64,000 nucleotides of DNA from Clostridia bacterium (GCA_017465505.1 JAFTWB010000024.1:124001-188000), one strand, 5' to 3'; counted from the first letter of the stretch, positions 35,666 through 44,785 are shown. The notes: a model not told the origin generated them from the sequence alone. Numbers and translations: made by a program.

Positions 35666-36262
35666 TTAATTATAACTCATTTCTGTTAGTTTGTCAACTA
35701 TTTCGTTCTTATTATACAAACAATTTATTGCACAAAGCATTGCATTAGCCGAAAGATAGGTCGGAAGCCCTAGTTTTTCAAGAAGCTCCTGTCTCAGCTT
35801 TGCAGAGTTTGCCCTTCCGGAAAGCCCCATTTCATAAAAATCCATCTTGGTGATTTCCTGCTTTTTTATAGGTTTTTCTTCGCCTATAATCTCTGCGCCG
35901 CACTTTCTCAGTGCCTCTGCCAAGGTTTCGGCACTTAAGCCTTCTACTCCCAGAAAACCATCCTTTGATGGAGCAGATTTTCGCTTTTCCACACCTTTTA
36001 CAAGGGGTACATAGCACTGCTTTATTTTGCTTTTATCGGCTACTCCCACTAAAAAAGAGCGGATAACCTGCCCTGCTTTGTCGGGGTCGGTCATAAGGAT
36101 GATTCCGTTTTTGGCGGCAATTTCACGGATTAAAAACTGCTTTTCCTTATCTGCAAAAATCCGAAACCCCTCGGTAGTGATTATGGGTGACGCAATAAAC
36201 TCTCTAAGCCTCATAAGGTCATACTTGCCTTCTACCACCACAGTTTCTTTAAGCTCAAGCAT
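35666..36262 (-). CDS. RNase M5-like Toprim protein with DUF4093
   Basis: A 198-residue protein with an N-terminal Toprim domain: the catalytic Glu in TVVVEGKYDLMRL and the acidic DPDKAG motif. The C-terminal half (about 110-198) matches the DUF4093 type found after the Toprim domain in Firmicutes RNase M5, which matures 5S rRNA. The start at 36262 follows AGAGGAG; the longer frame runs into holA. Start and holA stop overlap by 8 bp. RNase M5 activity is likely but not proven by the sequence. Confidence 0.75.
   Translation of the reverse strand: MLELKETVVVEGKYDLMRLREFIASPIITTEGFRIFADKEKQFLIREIAAKNGIILMTDPDKAGQVIRSFLVGVADKSKIKQCYVPLVKGVEKRKSAPSKDGFLGVEGLSAETLAEALRKCGAEIIGEEKPIKKQEITKMDFYEMGLSGRANSAKLRQELLEKLGLPTYLSANAMLCAINCLYNKNEIVDKLTEMSYN
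35669..35697 (-). promoter_or_regulatory. Rubrerythrin promoter
   Basis: Perfect consensus on the minus strand: TTGACA (35692-35697), 17 bp, TATAAT (35669-35674). It is embedded in the last codons of the upstream gene. Confidence 0.9.
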
Positions 36263-37328
36263 AAGCAAGCTCCTCTTTGGCAATGAGGGTGAGCTTTGCA
36301 ATAAGCTTAAGCACCTCTGCCTCTTCGTTAAGGGCAACTGTATTGAGCCTTGCGCTTAAATCCAGAATTTCTCCCAGACTTCGGCGTATGGCATTGGTAG
36401 AAAGCCGCTCAGACTTGCCTTTGATTTTATTAAGCACCCAGGTGCGATTTCCATATTTAAAAAAATCGGCAGTTTCGCTCATATTTGCACCGCTCTCAGT
36501 AGTAACCCTTGCTCTGTAAATATCAACATAAGAGTTTCCCAGAAGCCTTACTATAGAGCGTGGGTCTTCCTTAAGCTCAAAAAGCTTCGCCAGCAAGCTG
36601 TACGCTTTTTCCAGATTACCGAGGATTACAAAATCCATCAAATCAAAAATCTTCGCCTCAAGTTTTTTGACAACGACTTTTTCAATGTCATCGACAGTAA
36701 TCTCTTCTCTGTCCCCTGTGTAAGCAATAAGCTTATCCAGCTCGTTTTTCAGGGCCTGAAGATTTGTACCGCAGTAATAAATCACCTTGCTGGCAGTAGG
36801 AAGGCTTATTTTTTTGCCTCGTTTGTCAGCCCAGGCGGCAAGCTGATGTTCAAGCGCTACAGCGTCACGCTGATTAAGCTCATAAACCTCTCCCTGAAGT
36901 TTTATAACCTTATCACAGAAGGGCTTGAACTTAGACTTTTTCCCAGCCTCGCCTGTTTTTGCGTTGGTGTCAAAGGTAGGATATGTGAAAATCAGCACAG
37001 TGCTGTCAGGAACACTTGCCAAAATCCCCTGCAATGCTTCAAAATCTTCCTTATCCAGCTTGTTGATGTCCATATCGTAAACCACAACAGTGTTGTAAAG
37101 AGCGGTGAAAGCCACCGCACCCACGGCAACACTGAGGTGCTGAAGGTCAACATCCTTGGTAAACTCGTGAAAAGCAAACTCGTCGGGACTTTCCCCTGCC
37201 ACCTTTTTAATAAGCTGGCTTGTGTAATGCTTAATGAGAAACTTTTCATCACCGAAAAGCACATATATATTATTGTATTTTTTCGAACTAATATGCTTAG
37301 TAAGACTTTTTTCATCAAGATATGCCAT
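36255..37328 (-). CDS. holA: DNA polymerase III subunit delta
   Basis: Clamp-loader subunit that opens the sliding clamp. N-terminal AAA+-like fold with YVLFGDEKFLIKHYTSQLI, then STVLIFTYPTFD, a Lys/Asn-rich middle, and the helical collar (DDIEKVVVKKLEAKIFDLMDF). 357 residues; the family is poorly conserved but the arrangement is typical. Directly downstream of comEC, a frequent comEC-holA order in Firmicutes. Confidence 0.88.
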   Translation of the reverse strand: MAYLDEKSLTKHISSKKYNNIYVLFGDEKFLIKHYTSQLIKKVAGESPDEFAFHEFTKDVDLQHLSVAVGAVAFTALYNTVVVYDMDINKLDKEDFEALQGILASVPDSTVLIFTYPTFDTNAKTGEAGKKSKFKPFCDKVIKLQGEVYELNQRDAVALEHQLAAWADKRGKKISLPTASKVIYYCGTNLQALKNELDKLIAYTGDREEITVDDIEKVVVKKLEAKIFDLMDFVILGNLEKAYSLLAKLFELKEDPRSIVRLLGNSYVDIYRARVTTESGANMSETADFFKYGNRTWVLNKIKGKSERLSTNAIRRSLGEILDLSARLNTVALNEEAEVLKLIAKLTLIAKEELAYA

Positions 37329-37331
37329 AAT

Positions 37332-39524
37332 CTAACCTACAATATCAAAATTTACAACATCCTCAACCAAAACAGTGTTGCAATCTCTGAGGCGGTAAAA
37401 ATCTGCTACCGCTAATCTGTGAAATTCATCGCCGTTTGCAATCAAGGTGTCAAAGGTGAGAAGCTCCATATTTTCAATAAGAGAGCAAGTTATCAGTACG
37501 TTCGCACTACGCATATCTTCGGGAATATGCAAAACATCCCCAAGTTTTGGAAGAATCAGCACCGACTCATTAAAAAACTCAAGGTACTGATAGACGTTGC
37601 CATCCCTGTAAATTATGCTCAACGTCCCTTTGTCCCAGAGGTTAATGCGGTAATCCTGTTGGGTTTCAATAACGTTTTCTGAATACTCTCTCACATCGTC
37701 AACGTTTTCATCTATATCATACAGCAAAATTTCCTCATAGTCAAACGAAGAAAGTATGTTGCAGGCATTTATTTGGGCGGTGTTGTCATCTGAAGCAACC
37801 ACCATAAGACTGTTTTTAGAATATGTTGAATCCAGAAGAGTTATGAGCTTTTCACTGTTATAAAAGCGACCTGAGCAGGACAGCACAGCATTACCCTCAG
37901 AGCAGTTCAGCAAAACACACTGTCCGTCTTTGGCAGAGCTCACATACACACTTAAAGCGTTCCTGTCTGACAAGCTGTATCCCAACACACCTGAAAACAA
38001 AATCAAGGCACTTAGCACAGAGCTTAGAAGATTAAGCCCTTTTCCCTGAAATCGAACAAGATATATGAAAGCAAAAAGGAGAAGGCTTACAATCATCCAA
38101 TAGAAAACAAAGTTATAATCTGCCTTGACGTAAGACATAGGCAAAGAGGCGAAAAACTCGGCAACTTCGAAAATGAACTTACCAATAAATTCTGCAATTA
38201 AGGCAACGAAATCGGTTATGTTTTCAAAGCCGGGAATAAAATGCGTAGCAGAGCACAAGGCGGCAAATGCCATAAAGAAAGGCACAACAGGGATAACCAC
38301 CATATTTGATAAAATCTGCACCAAAGAAACCTTGCCAAAGAAAATAACCGTCACAGGCAAAGTTCCCAAACCAGCCGTCAGTGTAGTGGAAAACAAGGTG
38401 ATAATTGCCCTGAGAAGCCTATTTGGAAACTTAAACCAGACTTCATTAACAGGCTTAAGAGGTGATTTCAGGAACCTTTCCAGTTTTCCGGAAAAAGCGG
38501 TTATTCCAAAGGTTGCAGAAAAGGAAAGTAAAACACCGATATCTCCCACAATCAGCGGATTTGAAATAATCATAATAATTGCGGCAAGCCCCAAGGAGTT
38601 CACCGAATCTCCACGCCGCTTGAAGAAATGAGAAACATAAATAACCAAAAGCATAATAGCTGCTCTTATGGTAGATTTTCCAAAGCCTGTCAGAAAAATA
38701 AAAGCTATTACTACCAAAACTGAGATTACAGAACCTGTTAACCTGCCTTTTGGAAAACGTCTGAAGAGCTTATAAAACAGTGTTGAAACAATTGAAAGGT
38801 GCAATCCCGAAACAACAGTAATGTGACTTAATCCTGCACGGCGGATGTTATTGGCGTTTTCCGGGGAAATTCCTGCGTTATCTCCCAGAAGTGTGGCTGA
38901 GGCAAGGCCTGCACAGTCAAAGTCCAGCTCACTGTAAAAGGAAGAGCGTATAGCCCTTCTCAGGTTTACAACATAACCATAAAAAGGAAGTCTTTCGCAT
39001 TTTTCGGTTTTAAGCCCATCTTCAGAAAATACAACCGCCGACACATAAACCTTTTCGGAATAATACTTTTCCAAAATCTCATTGGTAAGCTCCGCTTCAA
39101 ACTCGAATGTATCCCCTATATCACAAGGAATTTCGTACTTATATTTAAGCATAAGCCTGAAATCTGCTTTATTTCCGTCAATTTCTTTAACTCTCAGCTT
39201 ATAATCACAGTAGGAGCTCGTGCTTCTCTTCTGAGGCTCTTCCATAAGCACCGCTGAAACCTTATGTACTCCTGTGCAGTATTTTTCCTGCACAGGCTTA
39301 ACTGCAAACTGACAGAAAAAATTAAAGAAAGTGACACTCAGCAGTATGGTAGCAAAAAAGACAACAGGTGAGATTTCTTTTCTGATTTTCTCCACTAAAA
39401 TACCGGCCATAAGCCCCAGTGTACTCAGCACCGCCAGAACTACCTGTACTTGGGGTTCAAAATAAAAACAGACCGCCAGCACAAACATAGATGTTAAACC
39501 TGTCAGTGCCAACGGTCTTCTCAT
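37332..39524 (-). CDS. comEC: ComEC/Rec2-type DNA uptake channel with degenerate C-terminal domain
   Basis: Polytopic membrane protein of the competence channel family. Order: N-terminal helices and an OB-like DUF4131 region (about 1-190); the Competence domain with GDNAGISPENANNIRRAGLSH, VVSGLHLSIV and many helices (about 205-500); and a soluble C-terminal part (about 505-730). This last part sits where ComEC has a metallo-beta-lactamase domain, but no HxHxDH motif is present, so it is probably inactive. 730 residues. No other competence genes (comEA, comF, dprA) occur in the window. Confidence 0.87.
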   Translation of the reverse strand: MRRPLALTGLTSMFVLAVCFYFEPQVQVVLAVLSTLGLMAGILVEKIRKEISPVVFFATILLSVTFFNFFCQFAVKPVQEKYCTGVHKVSAVLMEEPQKRSTSSYCDYKLRVKEIDGNKADFRLMLKYKYEIPCDIGDTFEFEAELTNEILEKYYSEKVYVSAVVFSEDGLKTEKCERLPFYGYVVNLRRAIRSSFYSELDFDCAGLASATLLGDNAGISPENANNIRRAGLSHITVVSGLHLSIVSTLFYKLFRRFPKGRLTGSVISVLVVIAFIFLTGFGKSTIRAAIMLLVIYVSHFFKRRGDSVNSLGLAAIIMIISNPLIVGDIGVLLSFSATFGITAFSGKLERFLKSPLKPVNEVWFKFPNRLLRAIITLFSTTLTAGLGTLPVTVIFFGKVSLVQILSNMVVIPVVPFFMAFAALCSATHFIPGFENITDFVALIAEFIGKFIFEVAEFFASLPMSYVKADYNFVFYWMIVSLLLFAFIYLVRFQGKGLNLLSSVLSALILFSGVLGYSLSDRNALSVYVSSAKDGQCVLLNCSEGNAVLSCSGRFYNSEKLITLLDSTYSKNSLMVVASDDNTAQINACNILSSFDYEEILLYDIDENVDDVREYSENVIETQQDYRINLWDKGTLSIIYRDGNVYQYLEFFNESVLILPKLGDVLHIPEDMRSANVLITCSLIENMELLTFDTLIANGDEFHRLAVADFYRLRDCNTVLVEDVVNFDIVG

Positions 39525-39536
39525 TTAACTCAATCC

Positions 39537-40073
39537 TTACTTAAAAAATAGAGGAAGCTTCTCTAAAAAGATAATGTCGTCTCTGTCGGCAGCGTCCCCT
39601 TCTGCAAGAACTGCGGCCTTGCCCACAACATTGGCACCGCACTTACTTGCAAGCTCCTCAAGAGCCTTGAGACTTTCGCCTGTGGAAATCACGTCGTCAA
39701 GAATAAGGACTCTCTTGCCCTTAAGCTCTTTTACCTCACTCTCGCCAAGGTGAAGAGTCTGCTGATTTTTGGTGGTAATGGACTGCACGGTAACGCTTAA
39801 GGGGTTACGCATATAAACCTTGAGTCCTTTTCTTGCCACAATAAACTTTCTGCAACCGATACGTGCAAACTCGTAGGCAAGAGAAATGCTCTTTGCCTCG
39901 GCAGTAAGCACAACGTCGTGTTCGGGGCAGATTTTAAGGAGTGCCTCGGCACTTTTCTCGGTGATTTCTACATCATTAAAAAGGATAAAAGCAGCGATAT
40001 CAAGGTGCTCGTTAACCTCGAACATCTCAAGCTCACGCTCTACTCCTGCAATAGTCATTTTATATGTGCTCAT
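39537..40073 (-). CDS. Phosphoribosyltransferase of the Apt/Xpt type
   Basis: Type I phosphoribosyltransferase, 178 residues. The PRPP-binding motif VLILDDVISTGESLKALEEL is at about 125-145, and the loop region FARIGCRKFIVARKG corresponds to the hood/loop of adenine phosphoribosyltransferases. It could be a purine salvage enzyme or a PRTase-like regulator. The N-terminal 45 residues (MTIAGVERELEMFEVNEHLD) do not match classical Apt. Encoded between the HIT protein gene and comEC; GAGGTG supports the first ATG. Confidence 0.75.
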   Translation of the reverse strand: MSTYKMTIAGVERELEMFEVNEHLDIAAFILFNDVEITEKSAEALLKICPEHDVVLTAEAKSISLAYEFARIGCRKFIVARKGLKVYMRNPLSVTVQSITTKNQQTLHLGESEVKELKGKRVLILDDVISTGESLKALEELASKCGANVVGKAAVLAEGDAADRDDIIFLEKLPLFFK

Positions 40074-40084
40074 ACCCTTGCACC

Positions 40085-40426
40085 TCAGTTAAGCTTTTCG
40101 GAAAGCTTCTCGCCGCCGATAAGATGGAAGTGGATGTGCTTAACGGTCTGGGCGCCGTTTTCGCCGCAGTTATTTACAATGCGATAGCCTTCTTCAAGCC
40201 CTGAAAGCTTTGCAATATGAGGAATCTTTGTGAAAATATAAGTGATTATGTCCACATTTTCCTCAGTAATATCGTCAGCACAGCTAAGAACGTGCTCCTT
40301 GGGAATAATCACGTTGTGCACAGGTGCACAGGGGTTGATATCTTTAAAAACAAGGATTTTTTCATCCTCATAAACCTTGGTTGAGGGGATTTCTCCTGCT
40401 ACGATTTTACAAAAAATACAGTCCAT
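40085..40426 (-). CDS. HIT-family nucleotide hydrolase (HinT-like)
   Basis: Small histidine-triad protein, 113 residues, hydrolysing nucleoside phosphoramidates or related compounds. The triad HIHFHLIGG (H97, H99, H101) and the N-terminal DCIFCKIVAGEIPS are diagnostic; Cys3/Cys6 may bind zinc. RBS AGGAG before the ATG. Confidence 0.93.
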   Translation of the reverse strand: MDCIFCKIVAGEIPSTKVYEDEKILVFKDINPCAPVHNVIIPKEHVLSCADDITEENVDIITYIFTKIPHIAKLSGLEEGYRIVNNCGENGAQTVKHIHFHLIGGEKLSEKLN

Positions 40427-40517
40427 TTTTCATTCTCCTGTAATCAGATTCATTTTCTTACATTTTACTACAAAGGGTACCCCAATTCAAGGGGTTGCAC
40501 CTAATTTTTAAAAATAA

Positions 40518-40541
40518 AAGAGCCCTCATAATGAAGGCTCT
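40518..40541 (-). terminator. Terminator after plsY
   Basis: GAGCC-c-TCAT-a-ATGA-a-GGCTC hairpin (40520-40540) followed on the minus strand by TTTTATTTTT. Confidence 0.8.
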
Positions 40542-40546
40542 CAAAA

Positions 40547-41290
40547 TTAAGCTTCTTTCTTTTTGGCGGTGATTTTCTTCTCCTCGCCTTTTAAGATTCT
40601 TTTTATGTTGTCCTTGTGCTTGATAATTGCAAAAATGCCGATACAAGCCGCTAAGATGGAAGTACCCCATACAAAGAAAAGGCTGTAAGGGTCAGCGGTT
40701 TCCAGTGAGGGCTTATACATAAAGAAGTAGGTCACAATAAAGTTTGAGGGACCCATCATAATGCCTGCGATAATTGAGCTTAAGGAAATGATACGGCTGA
40801 AAACAAAAACAATAAGGAAAGTACCCAGAACAAAAAGGAAAAATCTCCAGTCGATAACAGCCATCATTGCCGCAGTTGTTACAACACCCTTGCCACCCTT
40901 GAAGTTGAAGAAAACAGGGAAGCTGTGACCGACAACGCAGAAAAGACCTGCAATGAGCATTGTGTAATACATAAACTCGGTCTGTGCAGCAGAACCCTGG
41001 GCAACACCCTCAACAGGTAAGAATGTAATAAGCAGGCGAGCACAGAGCACAGAGATAACCGCCTTTAAAAAGTCAAATACAAAGGTCATAACCGCAGGGA
41101 AAACGCCTACACATCTTAAAACATTTGTAAAGCCTGCGTTACCTGAGCCAAGGGTGCGGATATCCTGCTTTTTCACGATTCTTGTGAAAACAACGGCAAA
41201 ATTGATACTGCCCAGAATATAGGAAAAAACCGCAAGGGCGATTATGCACCACCAATAATTCTGAAGATAAAAAATCAGGGATTGGTTCAT
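40547..41290 (-). CDS. plsY: Acyl-phosphate glycerol-3-phosphate acyltransferase
   Basis: Membrane enzyme making lysophosphatidic acid. The three PlsY motifs are visible: SYILGSINFAVV, RTLGSGNAGFTNVLR and GHSFPVFFNFKGGKGVVT. About seven membrane helices and a Lys-rich tail. 247 residues, slightly longer than the usual 200 because of the tail and an inserted loop around residues 90-105. Its start directly follows the der stop; the der-plsY pair is common in Firmicutes. Confidence 0.93.
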   Translation of the reverse strand: MNQSLIFYLQNYWWCIIALAVFSYILGSINFAVVFTRIVKKQDIRTLGSGNAGFTNVLRCVGVFPAVMTFVFDFLKAVISVLCARLLITFLPVEGVAQGSAAQTEFMYYTMLIAGLFCVVGHSFPVFFNFKGGKGVVTTAAMMAVIDWRFFLFVLGTFLIVFVFSRIISLSSIIAGIMMGPSNFIVTYFFMYKPSLETADPYSLFFVWGTSILAACIGIFAIIKHKDNIKRILKGEEKKITAKKKEA

Positions 41291-42613
41291 TTATTTATCT
41301 CCTCTCTCCCTAACAATAATTCTTATGGGTGTACCCTCAAGACCAAAGGTTTCGCGGATTCTGTTTTCCAGATAACGCTGATAGGAGAAGTGGAAAAGCT
41401 GAGCGTTATTGCAGAAGAAAACAAAGGTAGGCGGCTTTGTAGAGGGCTGGGTTGCGTAATAAATCTTAAGTCTTCTGCCTTTATCTGAAGGAGGCTGAAC
41501 ACGGGTGGTAGCCTCAGCCAGAAGCTCGTTGAGGATACCTGTTTTAATACGCATTGCGTTGGTGTTTGCAACGTATTTGATAAGCTCAAAGAGCCTGTCC
41601 AGTCTTTGACCTGTTTTGGCAGAAATGAAAATTGTGGGAGCATAGGACATAAAACCGAACTCAACGTCAAGATTTTTACGGAACTCGTTCATTGTCTTGT
41701 CGTCTTTTTCAATAGCGTCCCATTTGTTAACGGCAATTATACAGCCCTTGCCTGCCTCGTGAGCCATACCTGCAATTTTTGTATCCTGCTCCGTAGGACC
41801 TTCTTCGGCGTCTATCATAATTACGCAGACGTCACATCTGTCAATTGCCATCTGAGCACGGATGATACTGTACTTTTCAATTGCGTCGTCCACCCTGCTT
41901 TTACGTCTGATACCTGCGGTGTCAATAAAGGTGAACTCACCGTGGGAATTTTTGATTTTTGAGTCAATACTGTCACGGGTTGTACCGGCAATGTTTGAAA
42001 CAATACATCTCTCTTCTCCTGTGATTCTGTTTACAAGAGAAGATTTGCCAACGTTGGGCTTACCGATAACTGCAACCGAGATAACCTCACTGTCCTCTTC
42101 TTCCTCTGTATCCCAGTTAATAAAGGAGAACACCTCGTCAAGTAAATCGCCTGTACCGTGACCGTGAACTGAAGAAACTCTTATAGGCTCGCCAAGGCCA
42201 AGATTATAAAACTCGTAAAATTCAGGCTCGGGCTCACCTACTGTGTCGCACTTATTTACGCAAAGAACAACGGGCTTGCCGCTTTTTAAGAGCATAGCCG
42301 CAACCTCGTGGTCTGTTGCCACAACGCCTGTGCGGATATCTGTAACAAGGATGGTAACGTCGGCAGTTTCAATGGCAAGCTCTGCCTGACGTCTCATCTG
42401 CGAAAGAATAATATCATCGGAATAAGGCTCAATACCGCCTGTATCAATAAGGCTTGCCTTGTGACCGCACCACTCAATTTCGCCGTAGATTCGGTCACGG
42501 GTAACACCGGGGGTGTCGTCAACAATGGCAGTACGCTGACCTGTCAGCTTGTTAAAAAGTGTAGACTTGCCTACATTTGGTCTGCCCACAACAGCTATAA
42601 CGGGTTTTGCCAT
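41291..42613 (-). CDS. der: Ribosome-assembly GTPase Der (EngA)
   Basis: Double GTPase acting in 50S subunit maturation. Two GTPase domains in tandem: GRPNVGKST, DTPGVTRDR, NKCD in the first, and GKPNVGKSS, DTAGIRR, NKWD in the second; a C-terminal KH-like domain follows (about 350-440). 440 residues, normal. GGAGGCGAT ribosome site. Confidence 0.96.
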   Translation of the reverse strand: MAKPVIAVVGRPNVGKSTLFNKLTGQRTAIVDDTPGVTRDRIYGEIEWCGHKASLIDTGGIEPYSDDIILSQMRRQAELAIETADVTILVTDIRTGVVATDHEVAAMLLKSGKPVVLCVNKCDTVGEPEPEFYEFYNLGLGEPIRVSSVHGHGTGDLLDEVFSFINWDTEEEEDSEVISVAVIGKPNVGKSSLVNRITGEERCIVSNIAGTTRDSIDSKIKNSHGEFTFIDTAGIRRKSRVDDAIEKYSIIRAQMAIDRCDVCVIMIDAEEGPTEQDTKIAGMAHEAGKGCIIAVNKWDAIEKDDKTMNEFRKNLDVEFGFMSYAPTIFISAKTGQRLDRLFELIKYVANTNAMRIKTGILNELLAEATTRVQPPSDKGRRLKIYYATQPSTKPPTFVFFCNNAQLFHFSYQRYLENRIRETFGLEGTPIRIIVRERGDK

Positions 42614-42627
42614 AATATCGCCTCCGT

Positions 42628-43923
42628 TTATCGTAAAATTTCGTCTAAAAGCTGTGCTCCGTCATTGGCGGTAGGCACAACCTCAACCTTAAGGGCATTT
42701 CGAACGTCGTCTACTGAGGTGTCGTCTAAGAACAAGTCGCCGTCACTTCTCAGCATTGAGGTGGAAAACAGGAGCTTATCTCCCAGATTTCTGTCCTTAA
42801 GGGTATTTATCAGATCCCTGCCTACAACCAGTCCTGTAACGTTTATCTTGTGACCGAAAAAGTCATTTATAACAGGCACAACGGTGACCTTAACCTTGGG
42901 AAATTTTTCCTCAAGAGTATCAAAAAGCCTCTGAAGGTAAGGTGCGGCGGATTCACCACTGGCAAGGGTAATGTTTCTTACTAAATTTTCGTCTGCCTGC
43001 TTTTCTTCAAGAGCAAAAGCAAACTCGTCATATAAAAGTGAAAGTAACCCCACGCCGTTTTCCAAACAAGGGAAATCCTCATAAAACTCAGCCTCGGGGA
43101 TTTCACGCTCTGCCATAATGTAAAGCTCATCTGCAGCAAAAGCAATGCGTCTGCAATACTTTTCGAGGCATTTTTCTGAAAATTCCTCAACTATTTTAAG
43201 GGTCGCCTCAGCACTTTCCTTATTAAAGGGAGTGAGAGGGTAAAGCCCCTCACGGTGGTCAGTAAGACCCACAGGAACAACTGCAATGGAGTTGACTTTA
43301 AGCTTTTCAAGGTCGTTTAAGCTTCTCTTAAGCTCTTCGCCGTCGTTAATAGTGGGGCAGATAACAAGCTGGCAATTAAGGGTAATCCCTGCCTCAGAGA
43401 ACTTTTCAAGAATCTTCAGCGACTGGCCTGCAAAGCGGTTGTTCATCATCATACATCTCAGCTCAGGGTTAGTGGTGTGCACCGAAACGTTAACAGGGCT
43501 GATGTGCATTTTGATAATTCGGTCAATCTCGTGCTGAGTGAGATTTGTCAAGGTGATATAATTGCCGAAAAGAAAGCTCAGTCGGCTGTCGTCATCCTTG
43601 TAGTAAAGAGTGTCACGCATACCCTTTGGAAGCTGGTCTATAAAGCAGAAAATACATTTATTCCTGCAAGAACGTTCCTTGTCCATAAGATAAGTGTCAA
43701 ACTCAAGGCCTAACTCTTCGTATTCGGTTTTGGTAACTTTTACGGTGTACTCGCCTTTCTCACCCTTAAGAGTGACGTCAAGGTGAGTTTCAAGCTGGTA
43801 AAAGCGGTAGTCAAGGACATCAACGATTTTGTTGCCGTTAAGAGCCACAAGCTCCTCTCCAGCCTTGATACCTGCCCTGAATGCCGCAGAGCGAGGAGTA
43901 ACGGATGAAATTTTTACAGACAT
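42628..43923 (-). CDS. DUF512 radical SAM-like protein with N-terminal PDZ
   Basis: Iron-sulphur protein family often encoded next to der in Firmicutes. N-terminal PDZ-like segment (about 1-65, SVTPRSAAFRAGIKAGEELV), a radical SAM-like barrel with the cluster motif CRNKCIFCF, and the C-terminal DUF512 part (DELYIMAEREIPEAEFYEDF to GLVVGRDLI). About 431 residues. The biochemical role is unknown. The ATG at 43923 follows GGAGGG; the earlier TTG overlaps it. Confidence 0.88.
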   Translation of the reverse strand: MSVKISSVTPRSAAFRAGIKAGEELVALNGNKIVDVLDYRFYQLETHLDVTLKGEKGEYTVKVTKTEYEELGLEFDTYLMDKERSCRNKCIFCFIDQLPKGMRDTLYYKDDDSRLSFLFGNYITLTNLTQHEIDRIIKMHISPVNVSVHTTNPELRCMMMNNRFAGQSLKILEKFSEAGITLNCQLVICPTINDGEELKRSLNDLEKLKVNSIAVVPVGLTDHREGLYPLTPFNKESAEATLKIVEEFSEKCLEKYCRRIAFAADELYIMAEREIPEAEFYEDFPCLENGVGLLSLLYDEFAFALEEKQADENLVRNITLASGESAAPYLQRLFDTLEEKFPKVKVTVVPVINDFFGHKINVTGLVVGRDLINTLKDRNLGDKLLFSTSMLRSDGDLFLDDTSVDDVRNALKVEVVPTANDGAQLLDEILR

Positions 43924-43932
43924 AGAACCCTC

Positions 43933-43967
43933 CAAAAAAACAAAAGGGCGGCTTAATTAAAGCCGCC
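43933..43967 (-). terminator. Terminator of the DUF177-rpmF transcript
   Basis: GGCGGCTT / AAGCCGCC with AATT in the loop (43947-43967), followed on the minus strand by CTTTTGTTTTTTT. Confidence 0.85.
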
Positions 43968-44000
43968 TTGTATCTTTTGTTAAGCTAAACCGGTTTCAGA

Positions 44001-44183
44001 TTAGTCTTCCTTAGCGATAACCTGTCTGCCGTTGTATACGCCGCAGCTGGAGCATACCTTGTGGGGAGCCATATACTCGCCGCAGTTGGGGCAAATGCTG
44101 AGTGCGGGAGCGTCGAGCTTCCAAACATTGGAGCGTCTCTTATCTCTTCTTGCCTGTGAATGTTTGTTCTTTGGTACTGCCAT
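44001..44183 (-). CDS. rpmF: Ribosomal protein L32
   Basis: 60-residue L32 with the basic N terminus MAVPKNKHSQARRDKRRSN and a zinc-ribbon, CPNCGEYMAPHKVCSSCG. Since all four Cys are retained, it is the zinc-binding form. Paired with the upstream DUF177 gene, as in most bacteria. Confidence 0.96.
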   Translation of the reverse strand: MAVPKNKHSQARRDKRRSNVWKLDAPALSICPNCGEYMAPHKVCSSCGVYNGRQVIAKED

Positions 44184-44214
44184 CTCTTACAGACCTCCTT
44201 ATAAATTTTATATG

Positions 44215-44709
44215 TTAATCAATAAGCTGTTTTAAAATCTCGAGCCTTGGGTCGATGTTACCTTTTCGGCAGTCACACTCAGCGTCGTTCAGGTTACATC
44301 CGCAATGGGGACATAAGCCTTTGCAATCCTCTGAGCAAAGGTACTTGCCGGGCAGGTCCAGTAAAATGTCGGAAACCACCAGGTCGTCGAGCTCAAGCTC
44401 AAAATCAGGCACTTCGATATAGTCATCGTCCTCGCTGTCTGATAAACCTGCAACGAGACGGTGTTCAAAAGAAAACTCAAGCTCTCTGCGAAGCTCCTTA
44501 AAGCAGCGGTCGCAGGGGCGGCAATAAACAAAGCTTACATCAAGCACAAGGCTGACAAAACCAAGCTTATTTTTAGCTTCAGCTCTTACCTCAGCGTCAG
44601 AATCGAATGGATAAATTCCGTCGAGAGTTATGGGCTTAAGCTCCACCTGAAACTCGGCATTTACTTTTGCTCCGTCGTTGAGGAAAACATCTTTAAGATT
44701 TAAAACCAT
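44215..44709 (-). CDS. DUF177/YceD family protein
   Basis: 164-residue protein of the YceD (DUF177) family, which is nearly always encoded upstream of rpmF and has been linked to 23S rRNA or ribosome assembly. Seen: a central CRPCDRCF pair, DLVVSDILLDLPGKYLCSEDCKGLCPHCG and a final CDCRKGNIDPRLEILKQL. The cysteines probably bind zinc. The ATG at 44709 follows GAGGTG; the upstream TTG belongs to the ribosome site. Confidence 0.88.
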   Translation of the reverse strand: MVLNLKDVFLNDGAKVNAEFQVELKPITLDGIYPFDSDAEVRAEAKNKLGFVSLVLDVSFVYCRPCDRCFKELRRELEFSFEHRLVAGLSDSEDDDYIEVPDFELELDDLVVSDILLDLPGKYLCSEDCKGLCPHCGCNLNDAECDCRKGNIDPRLEILKQLID

Positions 44710-44756
44710 AATGCACCTCAAAAACGCAATGACTCATAGTGAAAATACCATAAAGT

Positions 44757-44785
44757 ATTATATCTGTTAGAGTACGATTTGTCAA
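44757..44785 (-). promoter_or_regulatory. Promoter of DUF177-rpmF
   Basis: TTGACA (44780-44785), 17-bp spacer, TATAAT (44757-44762) on the minus strand: a perfect consensus, as expected for ribosomal genes. Confidence 0.9.

Noticed and set aside
37332-39524. Complete competence locus
   Set aside because: Only comEC is found; no comEA, comF, dprA or pilus genes are in the window.
40458-40670. Small frame downstream of plsY overlapping its terminator
   Set aside because: Overlaps the plsY end in another frame and runs through the terminator hairpin; no start signals.
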